DNA of 41,579 nucleotides from an uncultured Collinsella sp. (GTDB lineage Bacteria; Actinomycetota; Coriobacteriia; Coriobacteriales; Coriobacteriaceae), in assembly GCA_902491565.1 (NCBI GenBank), contig CABUIE010000016.1:1-41579 (forward strand). Reading direction: 5' to 3'. The first letter of the stretch is position 1. Each line of letters opens with the position of its first letter. Both the position numbers and the translations under genes were made by a program. Positions 24,367 through 34,004 of the stretch are shown one piece after another. Below the pieces are notes generated by a model that saw nothing but the letters and a program-made list of their open reading frames with translations, was not told where the DNA came from and ran no database searches.

Positions 24367-26313
24367 TTAGCTATCGGAATGGCCAGCCGCCGCCTCGGCG
24401 CGCTCGGCATTCCATGCAACGAGCGCCTCGTGGACCGCCTTGGCAACATCGGCAGGTATGCCGCGAACTTCCGCGATCTCTTGCTCGCTCGCCGCGCGCA
24501 AACGCTTCATCGAGCCAAAATGGCGCATAAGGGCACGTTTTCTGGTGGGTCCCACGCCTGGAACGTCATCGAGTACCGAAACCGTCATGGCTTTATCGCG
24601 CAACTCGCGATGGAACGTGATGGCAAAACGGTGCGATTCATCGCGAACCTGTTTAATTAGATAGAGCGAAGCAGACCCGGTCGGCAGCACGACGGGAGTC
24701 TCGTCCCAAGGCACGAAAACTTCCTCATCGGCCTTCGCCAAGCCACAAACCGGTATATCGAGCCCAAGAGCCTCAAGTTGCTTGATCGCAGCGGTCAATT
24801 GCGGCTTACCGCCATCGACAACGAGCAAATCGGGGCGCGAGCCAAAGCGCTCGTCGACCATGCGCTCGGGAGCATAGCGTCGTCCCAAAACCTCGGACAT
24901 CGACACGAAGTCGTTTGCCTCGTCCAATTCGGCCTGAATTTTAAAACGACGGTACTGGCTCTTGTCGGCGCGTCCGTTGGTAAACACCACCATCGAGGCG
25001 ACGGTAAAGGTTCCATGCAGCGTCGAGATATCGAAGCACTCGATACGCATCGGCGGCGCCGGCAGCGCCAGCGCGCTTTCGAGCTCCAGGAGCGCTTGAT
25101 TGGTGCGGTCGTCAGCGTACCCCGTTCGCATCATGTAGCGCATGAGGGCATGGCGCGCATTTTTGGATGCCATATCGAGCAAACGGTGCTTTTCGCCACG
25201 CTGCGGCCTATGGAGATGGCAGGAACGCTCGCGCTTGCCTGCAAGCCACTCCCCCAGCGCCTCCGCATCCTCAAGCTCGACAGAGAGGTTTATCTCAGCT
25301 GGAATATCAGCCGTCTCGTCGTAATAGCGCTTAAGAAAGCCCGATTGAAGTTCCTCTTCGTCGACATCCAAACCCTTATCGAGAATAAACTCGCAGGTTC
25401 GAACCGTTCGACCCTCACGCACGACAAAGACGCAAGCGGCGGAGATGGTCTCCTCGCGATAGAAACCGATGACATCGATATCGACACTGGAGGGAAAAAC
25501 GACTTGCTGACGGTCGTCCAGACCCCTGATGACCTCCAAACGACGTTTGACGCGTGCCGCGCGCTCAAAGTCGAGCACCTCGGCGGCATCCGTCATCTCG
25601 GAGGTCAGCTCATCGACGACATCCTTGCGATGGCCCGACAAAAAACGTTCGACACGTTTGACGTTCTTGGCATAGTCCGTAGGAGAAATCGCGCCGACAC
25701 ACGCACCCGGGCCGCGCCCGACATGGTAGTCAAAGCAGGGACGCCCGTTTTGCGCGCAAATCATATTGACGATGTCTTCCTCGCCCCTGTGGGACTCGAC
25801 GATACGACGACAACGACGCCACTCCGCACAGGATGCGGAGCAGATGGGGATAACCTTGCGCAGCGTATCTATCGTCTCACGTGCCGCACGGCTATCGGTA
25901 TAGGGACCAAAATAACGCGTTCCCGGCTTATGACGCTCGCGCGTATATTTGATAGCGGGATACAGGTCGCCCTTTGTAATGGCGATAAAGGGGTAGCTCT
26001 TGTCATCCTTGAGGTCAACGTTAAAGTACGGATGGTACTGACCAATCAAATTGCGCTCGAGCACCAACGCCTCGTGCTCGGTCTCCACCACGATATAGTC
26101 AAAGCTCGCCACCAGCTGCATCATCAGCGGGATCTTTTGACGCTCATCCTGCAGTGTCACGTACTGGCGCATACGGGAACGCAGGTTTTTTGCCTTGCCA
26201 ACGTAGATGACATCGCCCTTGGCATCTTTCCAAAGGTAACATCCGGGCTGCGTGGGAACGCGCGAAACCTGCTCGGCGAGTGTTGGAATGTTGTCGTGAC
26301 CGGCCACACGCAC
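24367..26313 (-). CDS. uvrC: Excinuclease ABC subunit C
   Basis: A 648-residue dual-incision nuclease of nucleotide excision repair. The GIY-YIG domain is N-terminal (about 20-100: PGCYLWKD, VIYVGKAKNLRSR). A Cys-rich segment near 150-190 is followed by the UVR motif (about 200-240). The RNase H-like domain contains IECFDIS and VDGGKPQL, and a helix-hairpin-helix pair ends the protein (DDVPGVGPTRKRALMRHFGS). GTG 26313 follows the murJ stop without a gap (TAGGTG). A second GTG two codons later fits an AAGTAGG spacing equally well. No clear terminator follows. Confidence 0.95.
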   Translation of the reverse strand: MRVAGHDNIPTLAEQVSRVPTQPGCYLWKDAKGDVIYVGKAKNLRSRMRQYVTLQDERQKIPLMMQLVASFDYIVVETEHEALVLERNLIGQYHPYFNVDLKDDKSYPFIAITKGDLYPAIKYTRERHKPGTRYFGPYTDSRAARETIDTLRKVIPICSASCAEWRRCRRIVESHRGEEDIVNMICAQNGRPCFDYHVGRGPGACVGAISPTDYAKNVKRVERFLSGHRKDVVDELTSEMTDAAEVLDFERAARVKRRLEVIRGLDDRQQVVFPSSVDIDVIGFYREETISAACVFVVREGRTVRTCEFILDKGLDVDEEELQSGFLKRYYDETADIPAEINLSVELEDAEALGEWLAGKRERSCHLHRPQRGEKHRLLDMASKNARHALMRYMMRTGYADDRTNQALLELESALALPAPPMRIECFDISTLHGTFTVASMVVFTNGRADKSQYRRFKIQAELDEANDFVSMSEVLGRRYAPERMVDERFGSRPDLLVVDGGKPQLTAAIKQLEALGLDIPVCGLAKADEEVFVPWDETPVVLPTGSASLYLIKQVRDESHRFAITFHRELRDKAMTVSVLDDVPGVGPTRKRALMRHFGSMKRLRAASEQEIAEVRGIPADVAKAVHEALVAWNAERAEAAAGHSDS

Positions 26314-27996
26314 CTACTTGCGACGAAGCAGCGCCGAGACCTCGGGCATCTTAAGGACGACGGCAAGGCCAAAGGTAACAGCAAGCGAGACGACACCCGC
26401 AACGCAAACGTAGCCAAGAGTAATCAGAATCGAGCCGCCAAGTGCCCCGACAAAGTGCTCAAGCGCCCACATGACGCCGGCGCCTGCGGCAGCACCCAGG
26501 CCACCGAGCAAAAGGCCAAAGAAACCGCCATGCAGGATAGATTTGACCTGAAGACCACGCAGACGACGACGCAGCCACCACAGCGAACAACCGACCAAGA
26601 TCACGTAGTCGACGACATACGAAAGCGCGATTGCCGGCATACCGAAGCCCAGCACAACGCCAAACAGCAGAACCGAGCCGGCCTGGCCGATGGCGGAATA
26701 CAGGCAATAGCGGCTATAGGGCTTCATGTCGAGCAAGGCAGAGAAGCTCTTCTGCATCAACACGACCACGCCGTAGAGCGGCAGCGAGAACGCCAGGTAG
26801 ACAAGGAACTCGGACACCAGCGCCACGCCGGACTCATCAAACTTGCCAGCACAGTAGATCATGTTGAGCGGACGCGCGAAGACAATCAGGTACAGCGCGA
26901 ACGGAATCAGGAAGAACAGCATTTGGGCGACGCCACGCGAAATGCCCGTGCGAACGCTGTCGTAATCCTTCTCCTGTGCGTCGTGAGAGAGCTCGGTATA
27001 GAGCGCCGTCGAAAGCGAGGCGGCAATCAGCGCATAGGGCAGCGTGTACCACAGGCGCGCATAGGCGATGACGGAAGGACCAGTCTCGGGCTGGACCACC
27101 AGCGCGGCAGCGTTGGTGATAGAAGTCGAGACAAACATGCACACCGTGGCGAGCAGCGTCGGGATACCGAGCGCAATCGTCTGGCGCAGCGCGGGGTCCT
27201 TAAAGTCGATATGGATATGGGGATGCACGCCGTGCTTGCCAAGCGCGGGGATCTGACATGCCATCTGAATAAAGACACCGAGGGTCGTACCGGCCGCAAT
27301 CAAGATGATGCCGGCACGTTCGCCAAACTGTGCGGACACGGGCGCAAAACCCATAAAGCTCGCAATGACGATCACATTGTTGAGGACCGGGGCAAACGTC
27401 GACCAGAAGTAGTCGCGGTGTGCGTTGAGAACGCCCGAGAACACCGAGCCCAAACCATAAAACAGAATCTGGATAGCAAAGAAACGGAACATGAACGCAG
27501 CGGTATCCATGCTGCCGCCGTCACCCGAAAGGAACGATTGAGTCCAGATAAAGCCCGGGGCGAACACGGTCCCCAGCAACGAAATGCCACCCAGCACCAA
27601 AAGCAGAATGCCGAGTAGGTTGCCCACGTACTCGTTCGAGGCCTCGCGACCCTGCTCACGCCTCACGCCCATGTACACGGGCAAAAACGCCGTCACGAGC
27701 ATGCCGCCCATCACGAGTTCGTAGAGCATATTGGGCAGGTTGTTGGCGACCTGATAGGAGGACGAGAGTAGCGACATGCCGATAGCGGCCGCCATTGCCC
27801 ACGTGCGGATAAAACCGGTAACGCGAGACACGATAGTCAGGATGGTCATAAGCCCGGCGGAACGACCAACCGTGGAGTAGTCCGACGAGCCCATGTCGTC
27901 AGTGTCATCTCGCGACGAAGAAACTTCGGATGAGGGTGTCTGAGGCGCAGATTCTTTTGCAAAATGAGCTCCGCACTTCAATTCTTCCTGCGGCAT
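26314..27996 (-). CDS. murJ: Lipid II flippase MurJ
   Basis: A 560-residue MOP-superfamily membrane protein with about 14 helices that flips lipid II across the membrane for peptidoglycan synthesis. A hydrophilic, Ser/Asp-rich N-terminal extension of about 45 residues precedes the first helix (GLMTILTIVSRVTGFIRT). NLPNMLYELVMGGMLVTAFLPVY (about 85-107) is characteristic of the family. It starts 3 nt after the ybaK stop and abuts uvrC, so ybaK-murJ-uvrC probably form one transcript. Confidence 0.93.
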   Translation of the reverse strand: MPQEELKCGAHFAKESAPQTPSSEVSSSRDDTDDMGSSDYSTVGRSAGLMTILTIVSRVTGFIRTWAMAAAIGMSLLSSSYQVANNLPNMLYELVMGGMLVTAFLPVYMGVRREQGREASNEYVGNLLGILLLVLGGISLLGTVFAPGFIWTQSFLSGDGGSMDTAAFMFRFFAIQILFYGLGSVFSGVLNAHRDYFWSTFAPVLNNVIVIASFMGFAPVSAQFGERAGIILIAAGTTLGVFIQMACQIPALGKHGVHPHIHIDFKDPALRQTIALGIPTLLATVCMFVSTSITNAAALVVQPETGPSVIAYARLWYTLPYALIAASLSTALYTELSHDAQEKDYDSVRTGISRGVAQMLFFLIPFALYLIVFARPLNMIYCAGKFDESGVALVSEFLVYLAFSLPLYGVVVLMQKSFSALLDMKPYSRYCLYSAIGQAGSVLLFGVVLGFGMPAIALSYVVDYVILVGCSLWWLRRRLRGLQVKSILHGGFFGLLLGGLGAAAGAGVMWALEHFVGALGGSILITLGYVCVAGVVSLAVTFGLAVVLKMPEVSALLRRK

Positions 27997-27999
27997 CGC

Positions 28000-28500
28000 T
28001 CAGTCCTCTCTCGTAATCGCGGCAACCGTCGCCCCGCAAAATGCAATTAAATCATCGGGTGCAAGCTCGAGCTGATAACCACGCTTGCCTCCCGAAATAA
28101 AAATGGTATCCCAAAGGACGCATGTCTCGTCAATGAGCGTCCGGTAGCGTTTTTTCATACCGACCGGGCTGCAGCCGCCGCGAACGTAGCCAGTCGCCGC
28201 AAGCAAATCCTTCACATGCATCATGGCCAAGGACTTCTCCCCCGCGGCACGCGCGGCGGACTTTAGATCGAGCTCGTCGGCAACAGGGATGCAGCACACG
28301 ACATAGTCGTTGGACGGCGTCACGCAGACCAAAGTCTTAAATCCTTGACCGGGCTCCTCGCCAAGCTGCTCCGAAATCGCGACCCCCAGGCCCACCGACT
28401 CATCACCATCGTCTTCGTACGTATGTAGAACATAGGAAATGCCGGCACTTTCCAGCTCGCGCATCGCATTGGTTTTTGGCGTCTTTACAGCCTTTGCCAT
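28000..28500 (-). CDS. ybaK: Cys-tRNA(Pro)/Cys-tRNA(Cys) deacylase YbaK
   Basis: A 166-residue editing-domain protein that hydrolyses mischarged aminoacyl-tRNA, chiefly Cys-tRNA(Pro). The start is placed at 28500 (MAKAVKTPKTNAMRELE) because AAAGGA lies about 8 nt upstream; 32 further codons upstream have no RBS. Family motifs are TNAMRELESAGI (10-21), the segment with KTLVC (about 55) and GYVRGGCSPVGMKK (about 104-117) near the active site. It heads the ybaK-murJ-uvrC unit. Confidence 0.93.
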   Translation of the reverse strand: MAKAVKTPKTNAMRELESAGISYVLHTYEDDGDESVGLGVAISEQLGEEPGQGFKTLVCVTPSNDYVVCCIPVADELDLKSAARAAGEKSLAMMHVKDLLAATGYVRGGCSPVGMKKRYRTLIDETCVLWDTIFISGGKRGYQLELAPDDLIAFCGATVAAITRED

Positions 28501-28581
28501 GACATATCCTTTCCCTCGCATTCGGACGCAAGGATTAAGTATATGTCCAATTCGGCTGCATACGTCACATCGGCACAGCAA

Positions 28582-28612
28582 GCGCCATCGAATCACAAGG
28601 AGTCGATGGCGC
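28582..28612 (-). terminator. Hairpin after uvrA
   Basis: Perfect 10-bp stem (28582-28591 with 28603-28612) with an 11-nt loop, 21 nt after the uvrA stop. Only TTGCTGT follows on the minus strand, so it is an intrinsic terminator of moderate quality. Confidence 0.6.
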
Positions 28613-28632
28613 CCATAAACTGAATCGCCTAT

Positions 28633-31512
28633 TTATTGAGCATCAAGTTGAGCCTGACGCTCCCGGTCACGCCTGAGCAACGGCGCCAAAAACTTGCCCG
28701 TATAACTCTGCGGACAGTCCGCAACCTGCTCCGGTGTGCCCGAAACCACGACGGTTCCGCCGCCGTTACCGCCCTCGGGACCCATATCGATCAGGCGGTC
28801 GGCAACCTTGATGACATCAAGGTTGTGCTCAATCACCAGCACCGTGTTGCCCGCATCGACCAAGCGCTGCAGCACATCGAGCAGCTGGCGGACGTCCTCA
28901 AAATGAAGACCGGTCGTCGGCTCGTCCAAAATATAGAACGTCTTGCCCGTCTGGCGTCGATGAAGCTCCTTGGCGAGCTTCACACGCTGCGCCTCGCCGC
29001 CCGAGAGCGTCGTGGCGGGCTGGCCCAGGCTCACGTAGCCTAAGCCTACATCGTACAGCGTCTGGAGCTTGCGCTTAATCTGCGGGATATTCCCAAAGAA
29101 GGCCAGCGCCTCGGTGACGCTCATGTCGAGCACGTCCGAGATGGTCTTGCCACGGTAGGTGACCTCGAGTGTCTCGCGGTTGTAGCGTTTACCGCCGCAA
29201 ACTTCGCAGGGAACGTAGATATCGGGAAGGAAGTGCATCTCGATCTTGATCTGCCCGTCGCCCTTGCACGCCTCGCAGCGCCCGCCACTCACATTAAAGG
29301 AGAAACGACCCGGCGAGTAGCCGCGCGCCTTCGACTCCGGCGTACTCGCAAACAGCGCGCGAAGATCATCCCACAGGCCGATATAGGTAGCAGGGTTGGA
29401 ACGCGGCGTGCGGCCAATCGGCGACTGGTCGATATCGATAACCTTATCGATACACTCGATGCCCTCGATTTTCTTATACGGACCCACGGGGCGCGTCGAG
29501 CGGTGAATGGCATTCGTAAGGGCAGGCGCAATGGTGTCGGTAACCAGGGAGCTCTTGCCCGATCCCGACACGCCGGTAACAACCGTAAGCGTACCAAACT
29601 CGATCTTGGCAGTAACGTTTTTGAGGTTGTTGGCTCGAGCGCCCGTAATTTTAAGGCAGCCGCGACCGGGCTTGCGCCGTTCATCAGGCACCCGGATCAT
29701 TCGTTTGCCGGTCAGATAAGCGCCCGTCATCGACTCAGGACACGCCATGATATCGGCAGGCGTTCCCGCCGCGACTACGTGCCCGCCGTTGACACCGGCG
29801 CCGGGCCCCATGTCGATCACGTAGTCGGCGGCACGGATTGTATCCTCGTCGTGTTCGACAACGATAACGGTATTGCCGATATCGCGCAGGCGCTCGAGCG
29901 TCTTGATCAGGCGCTCGTTGTCACGCTGATGAAGACCGATCGAGGGCTCGTCCAGAATATAGAGCACGCCCATGAGACCCGCGCCGATCTGCGTTGCCAG
30001 TCGAATACGCTGTGCCTCGCCACCGGAAAGCGTCGCCGAGGCACGATCGAGCGTCAGATAGTCGAGTCCAACATCGACCAGAAAACGCAGGCGCTCCAGA
30101 ATTTCCTTGACGATACGGCCGCCGATAAACTGTTGGCGCTCGGTGAGTTCCAGGCCCTCAAAAAACTCGAGCGATTCACGGCACGACAGGCAACAAACTT
30201 CGTAAATGGACTTGCCGCCCACGGTGACGGCGAGCATCTCAGGGCGCAAACGAGCGCCGTGGCAGCTCGAGCACGGTTCCTCGCGAATGTACTTCTCCAG
30301 GCGCGTCTTGGTGTTCTCGTTCGTCGTCTCGGTATAGCGTTCGTACAGGATGTTGCGAACGCCCGAAAACTTGGTATCCCACTGGCTGCGACGTCCGTCG
30401 AGCTTTTGGTAGTCGACCGAGATCTTCGTATCGCCCAGGCCATCCAAGAATGCACGACGCACGCGAGGGGGCAAGTCCTCCCACGGCGTATCGGCGCTCA
30501 CCTTAAAGTGTTTGCAGACCGCAGCAAAAATCTGCGGATAGTAGTTCGAATTGCCAAACAGGCTACCAAAGACTCCGTCGGCAATGGACTTCGAGGGGTC
30601 CTCGATCAGCGCCTCGGCATCAACGGTTTTCTTAAAGCCCAGGCCGTCGCACTCAGGACATGCGCCATAGGGAGCGTTAAACGAAAAATCACGCGGCTGA
30701 AGATCGTCAATGGAGTGTCCATGCTCCGGGCACGCCAAGGCCAACGAATACTCCAGCAGCTCGCCCTCGGTCCCCTCGGGAGCATCGCGATCGGGCAGCA
30801 TGTACACGTTTACATTGCCGTGAGCCAGCGCGGTCGCCTGCTCAACAGACTCGGCGATACGGCCCAGAGAATTCTCACGGATCACGATACGGTCGACCAC
30901 GACCTCGATATCGTGCTTGAATTTCTTATCCAGATCGATCGGATCGTCGAGCGAGCGCACTTCACCGTCGACACGCACGCGGCTAAAGCCCTCGGCGCGA
31001 AGGTCCTCAAACAGTTTGGTGTACTCGCCTTTTCGCCCGCGCACCACCGGTGCCAGCACAAACGCGCGGCGACCCTCCCCCGCCGCCAAGACTTTGTCGG
31101 CAACCTGGTCGGTCGTCTGGCGCTCAATGACGCGGCCGCATTCGGGACAGTGCGGGGTGCCCACACGGGCGAACAGCAGGCGCAGATAGTCATAAATCTC
31201 GGTTACGGTGCCAACCGTCGAGCGAGGGTTTTTAGACGTCGTCTTTTGGTCGATCGACACCGCCGGCGAAAGGCCGTCGATTGAATCCAGGTCGGGTTTG
31301 TCCATCTGGCCCAAGAACTGGCGCGCATAGCTCGAAAGGCTCTCGACGTATCGACGCTGGCCCTCGGCATAGATAGTGTCAAATGCCAGCGAACTCTTGC
31401 CCGAGCCAGAAAGACCGGTAATGACCACGAGTTGGTCGCGCGGAATGGAAACATCGATATCACGGAGGTTGTGCTCACGAGCGCCGCGAATAACGATAGA
31501 AGAATCAGACAT
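28633..31512 (-). CDS. uvrA: Excinuclease ABC subunit A
   Basis: A 959-residue tandem ABC ATPase that loads UvrB on damaged DNA. The first Walker A GLSGSGKSS is at 33-41; a second GVSGSGKSS is in the C-terminal half. Two LSGGE signatures (LSGGEAQRIRLATQIG and LSGGEAQRVKLAKELH) are present. Zinc-finger Cys pairs include CSSCHGARL in the first half and CEACKGDGQ with CEVCGGKRY in the second. The start at 31512 has AAGGAG 5 nt upstream. The gene diverges from the LtaS-like gene at 31706. Confidence 0.97.
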   Translation of the reverse strand: MSDSSIVIRGAREHNLRDIDVSIPRDQLVVITGLSGSGKSSLAFDTIYAEGQRRYVESLSSYARQFLGQMDKPDLDSIDGLSPAVSIDQKTTSKNPRSTVGTVTEIYDYLRLLFARVGTPHCPECGRVIERQTTDQVADKVLAAGEGRRAFVLAPVVRGRKGEYTKLFEDLRAEGFSRVRVDGEVRSLDDPIDLDKKFKHDIEVVVDRIVIRENSLGRIAESVEQATALAHGNVNVYMLPDRDAPEGTEGELLEYSLALACPEHGHSIDDLQPRDFSFNAPYGACPECDGLGFKKTVDAEALIEDPSKSIADGVFGSLFGNSNYYPQIFAAVCKHFKVSADTPWEDLPPRVRRAFLDGLGDTKISVDYQKLDGRRSQWDTKFSGVRNILYERYTETTNENTKTRLEKYIREEPCSSCHGARLRPEMLAVTVGGKSIYEVCCLSCRESLEFFEGLELTERQQFIGGRIVKEILERLRFLVDVGLDYLTLDRASATLSGGEAQRIRLATQIGAGLMGVLYILDEPSIGLHQRDNERLIKTLERLRDIGNTVIVVEHDEDTIRAADYVIDMGPGAGVNGGHVVAAGTPADIMACPESMTGAYLTGKRMIRVPDERRKPGRGCLKITGARANNLKNVTAKIEFGTLTVVTGVSGSGKSSLVTDTIAPALTNAIHRSTRPVGPYKKIEGIECIDKVIDIDQSPIGRTPRSNPATYIGLWDDLRALFASTPESKARGYSPGRFSFNVSGGRCEACKGDGQIKIEMHFLPDIYVPCEVCGGKRYNRETLEVTYRGKTISDVLDMSVTEALAFFGNIPQIKRKLQTLYDVGLGYVSLGQPATTLSGGEAQRVKLAKELHRRQTGKTFYILDEPTTGLHFEDVRQLLDVLQRLVDAGNTVLVIEHNLDVIKVADRLIDMGPEGGNGGGTVVVSGTPEQVADCPQSYTGKFLAPLLRRDRERQAQLDAQ

Positions 31513-31655
31513 GGAAGCTCCTTGCCTCCTATTGCATCGAATCATACTGTCGATGAGTTTAGCGCACTCGACGCGCACAGATGTTCGTAATACAAGATTC
31601 GCAGACCTTTAGCTTTGCGTATCGGGTGCTTTGTTTCTCGAAATGCCGTGGAAAG

Positions 31656-31693
31656 GTTACAGTAATCTACTACTGAACTTAATTTGCTGTAAC
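31656..31693 (+). repeat. Inverted repeat upstream of the LtaS-like gene
   Basis: GTTACAG (31656-31662) and CTGTAAC (31687-31693) form a perfect 7-bp inverted repeat with a 24-nt spacer that ends 12 nt before the start codon. It may be an operator or a leader hairpin. No clear -35/-10 pair is seen in this gap. Confidence 0.4.
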
Positions 31694-31705
31694 AGAGGAA
31701 CGTCC

Positions 31706-33859
31706 ATGACCGAAGATATCCCCCTTGAAATCACTTCGAGCGACATGGCCAATCTGCCCATATTCATCGCCGTCCTTATCGTGGCCATCGTCGTGGTGCG
31801 CGTATATTTTTCAATCAAACACAATGAAAAGCCGCCCATTGCCCGCGTCTTTTGGTGCGCGACGCTCCTCATCCCGCTCGGCATGGTAGCTGCATGGATT
31901 ACGAATCAATTGCTCGTAAATGAGGACAATTCCCTATGGGTCCTTTCTTATTCGGCGCTCGGTGCTACCGCCGTCATACTTCTTGTCGAGCCCTTGGTTT
32001 CGGGACTTATCGACCAAACCGATCTTGCGACGGGAACGGTTGCCTGTATTTGCCGTGACATCCTTGTCATCGCCGCTGTTTCAGCGCTCTCGTTCGTTTC
32101 ACTCGAAATTGCCTGTAACGAAACGTTCTATCGCATTCCCGCCAACTCATTCGGGTTTTCCGTCGGGCTGCTCGCGACGGTTCTGCTCTCCCTTTATTTA
32201 CTGGGACAGCGTCATGGAGGCGTCATGGCCCTCGTGCCCGTCGCCTGTTGCATCCTTGGCATTGCCGAGCACTTCGTCATAACGTTTAAAGGCGAGGCCA
32301 TCCTGCCAAGCGATATCTTGGCCCTTGGCACCGCAATGGAAGTGAGCGAGGGATACGAGTTTACCTTTACCGCCGGAATCGTAACCTCTCTCGCCCTGCT
32401 GGAGATTTCCCTGGGGCTTCTTTCGCTTATCCGACCGAGAAAGCTCCGTACGCCCACCCATGTCTTCCCCGCAATCGCCGCTAACCTCTGCGCTTTTCTG
32501 CTAGTGACCGTTGTGGGGCTCTCGGGCTTTTCCAGCATCGACTTGGAGCAGGCGCTGAATTTTGGATTTGACCGTTGGCAGCCCATCACCACGTATGCGT
32601 CTCAGGGTTTTATCACTTCGTTCACCGAAATGGTCAACGAGTTGCCCATTGAGAAGCCCGAAGACTATACGCCCGATGAGGCGCAGAGCATCGAGCAGGA
32701 GCTCTCCGCCACCTACGACAGCACGTATGGCTCGAGCGAGCAGCGCGCGGCGGCCGTTGCCCAGTTCAATGAAATCAAGCCGACGATTGTTGCCGTCATG
32801 AACGAGAGTTTTAGCGACCTTTCGTGCTTTGAGCAGCTCCAGGCGGCCGGGTACACCGGCCCCGCATTCTACAACTCGCTTCCCGACACACTTGTTCGCG
32901 GCACCATGCTCGCTTCGGTCGCCGGTGGCGGAACGGCGAACTCCGAATTCGAATTTTTGACCGGAGCGACAACGGCCTTTGTCGGATTAGGCAAAATCCC
33001 CTATCAGCTATATCAGATGAATGGTGTCAACAGTCTGGCAAAGGACCTTAAGGAGCTTGGGTATACCGCTACCGCTATGCACCCGCAAAACCCCGTCAAC
33101 TACCATCGAGATAAAATCTATCAGCAGCTGGGCTTTGGAGACTTTCTTTCGATCGGCGATTTCGAAGGTGCGCCCTGTTACCATGCCGGCGTATGCGACT
33201 ACGCCACCTATGACAAGATACTCGACCTGCTGAGGACCGACGACGCTCCGCAGTTCATCTTCGATGTCACGATGCAAAACCATGGCGGATACGATGTCGG
33301 CACCGTTCCCGCCGAAGAGCTGACAAACTATTGGGTCGAGGGAGCCAGCGAGGGCGCCAATAGCGCGCTCAACACCTATCTCACCTGCATCAACGCATCC
33401 GACCGGGACCTCGAGTACTTTATCAACGAGCTCCGCAATATCGGCAGACCGGTTGTCCTTGTCTTTTTTGGCGACCATCAGCCGAGCGCCGCAACGACTC
33501 TCAACGACGAGCTGCACCCTCAGGAAGATACGGCAAGCCACGCTTTCCGTATCTATCAGTCGACATATTTCGTCTGGGCTAACTATGAAATCGCCGGCAA
33601 TACCGAGTTCAACGTCTACGACACCGTCGGGGCAAACGAGATTGCAGCCATTACCCTTAATAAGATCGGCGCCCCGCTCACCGACTATCAAAAGGCTCTG
33701 CTTGCAACAAGGTCAGATGTGCCCACCATCAATGTCGCCGGCTACCTTGGTGCCGACGGGCTGCGCTACGACTTGGAATCTGAAGACAGCCCATACGCCT
33801 CGACGATCGACAAGCTGCAGCGCATGCAATACCTCGAGTTCGCCAGCAAAGTTCAGTAA
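31706..33859 (+). CDS. LtaS-like sulfatase-fold membrane transferase
   Basis: A 717-residue protein with an N-terminal multi-helix membrane domain (about residues 10-290) and an extracellular sulfatase-fold domain. Likely active-site elements are Glu367 in NESFSDL, Thr410 in GGGTANSEFEFLTG (nucleophile position of LtaS-type enzymes), MQNHGGYD and Asp590-His591 in FFGDHQPS. Such enzymes transfer glycerol-phosphate or similar groups from lipids onto a cell-surface polymer. The start is set by AGAGGA 6 nt upstream. The exact product (lipoteichoic acid or a related glycopolymer) cannot be told from sequence. Confidence 0.88.
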   Translation: MTEDIPLEITSSDMANLPIFIAVLIVAIVVVRVYFSIKHNEKPPIARVFWCATLLIPLGMVAAWITNQLLVNEDNSLWVLSYSALGATAVILLVEPLVSGLIDQTDLATGTVACICRDILVIAAVSALSFVSLEIACNETFYRIPANSFGFSVGLLATVLLSLYLLGQRHGGVMALVPVACCILGIAEHFVITFKGEAILPSDILALGTAMEVSEGYEFTFTAGIVTSLALLEISLGLLSLIRPRKLRTPTHVFPAIAANLCAFLLVTVVGLSGFSSIDLEQALNFGFDRWQPITTYASQGFITSFTEMVNELPIEKPEDYTPDEAQSIEQELSATYDSTYGSSEQRAAAVAQFNEIKPTIVAVMNESFSDLSCFEQLQAAGYTGPAFYNSLPDTLVRGTMLASVAGGGTANSEFEFLTGATTAFVGLGKIPYQLYQMNGVNSLAKDLKELGYTATAMHPQNPVNYHRDKIYQQLGFGDFLSIGDFEGAPCYHAGVCDYATYDKILDLLRTDDAPQFIFDVTMQNHGGYDVGTVPAEELTNYWVEGASEGANSALNTYLTCINASDRDLEYFINELRNIGRPVVLVFFGDHQPSAATTLNDELHPQEDTASHAFRIYQSTYFVWANYEIAGNTEFNVYDTVGANEIAAITLNKIGAPLTDYQKALLATRSDVPTINVAGYLGADGLRYDLESEDSPYASTIDKLQRMQYLEFASKVQ

Positions 33860-33919
33860 GCCCGCCCATTCGCTTGGACCCATCGTATTGCAAGCACGCT
33901 CGGCCCAAATGCATCGTAA

Positions 33920-33949
33920 ATGACTCCCGCTCGCAAACGAGGGTACAAT
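33920..33949 (+). promoter_or_regulatory. Candidate mrp promoter
   Basis: ATGACT (33920-33925), 18-nt spacer, TACAAT (33944-33949). The -10 is a 5/6 match and the -35 4/6. The leader would be about 50 nt and ends in a strong AAAGGAG. Confidence 0.5.
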
Positions 33950-34004
33950 GACGCTCGTGTCACATCACGGGGCCCCGGCCCCAACATATACAAAGGAGTC
34001 ATAC

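Noticed and set aside
24778..27618. A 946-codon plus-strand open frame opposite uvrC and murJ.
   Set aside because: Antisense to two genes with clear motifs and RBS; low-complexity, charged composition and no RBS. Same artefact for the plus-strand frames opposite gpmI, tpiA, pgk, gap and uvrA.
33008..33691. Minus-strand frame inside the LtaS-like gene.
   Set aside because: It lies within the catalytic domain coding region of a plus-strand gene with active-site motifs; no RBS or family match.
33968..33981. G/C-rich GGGGCCCCGGCCCC run before mrp as a hairpin.
   Set aside because: Only a 2-nt loop would be available and the mrp RBS lies close by; not a convincing structure.
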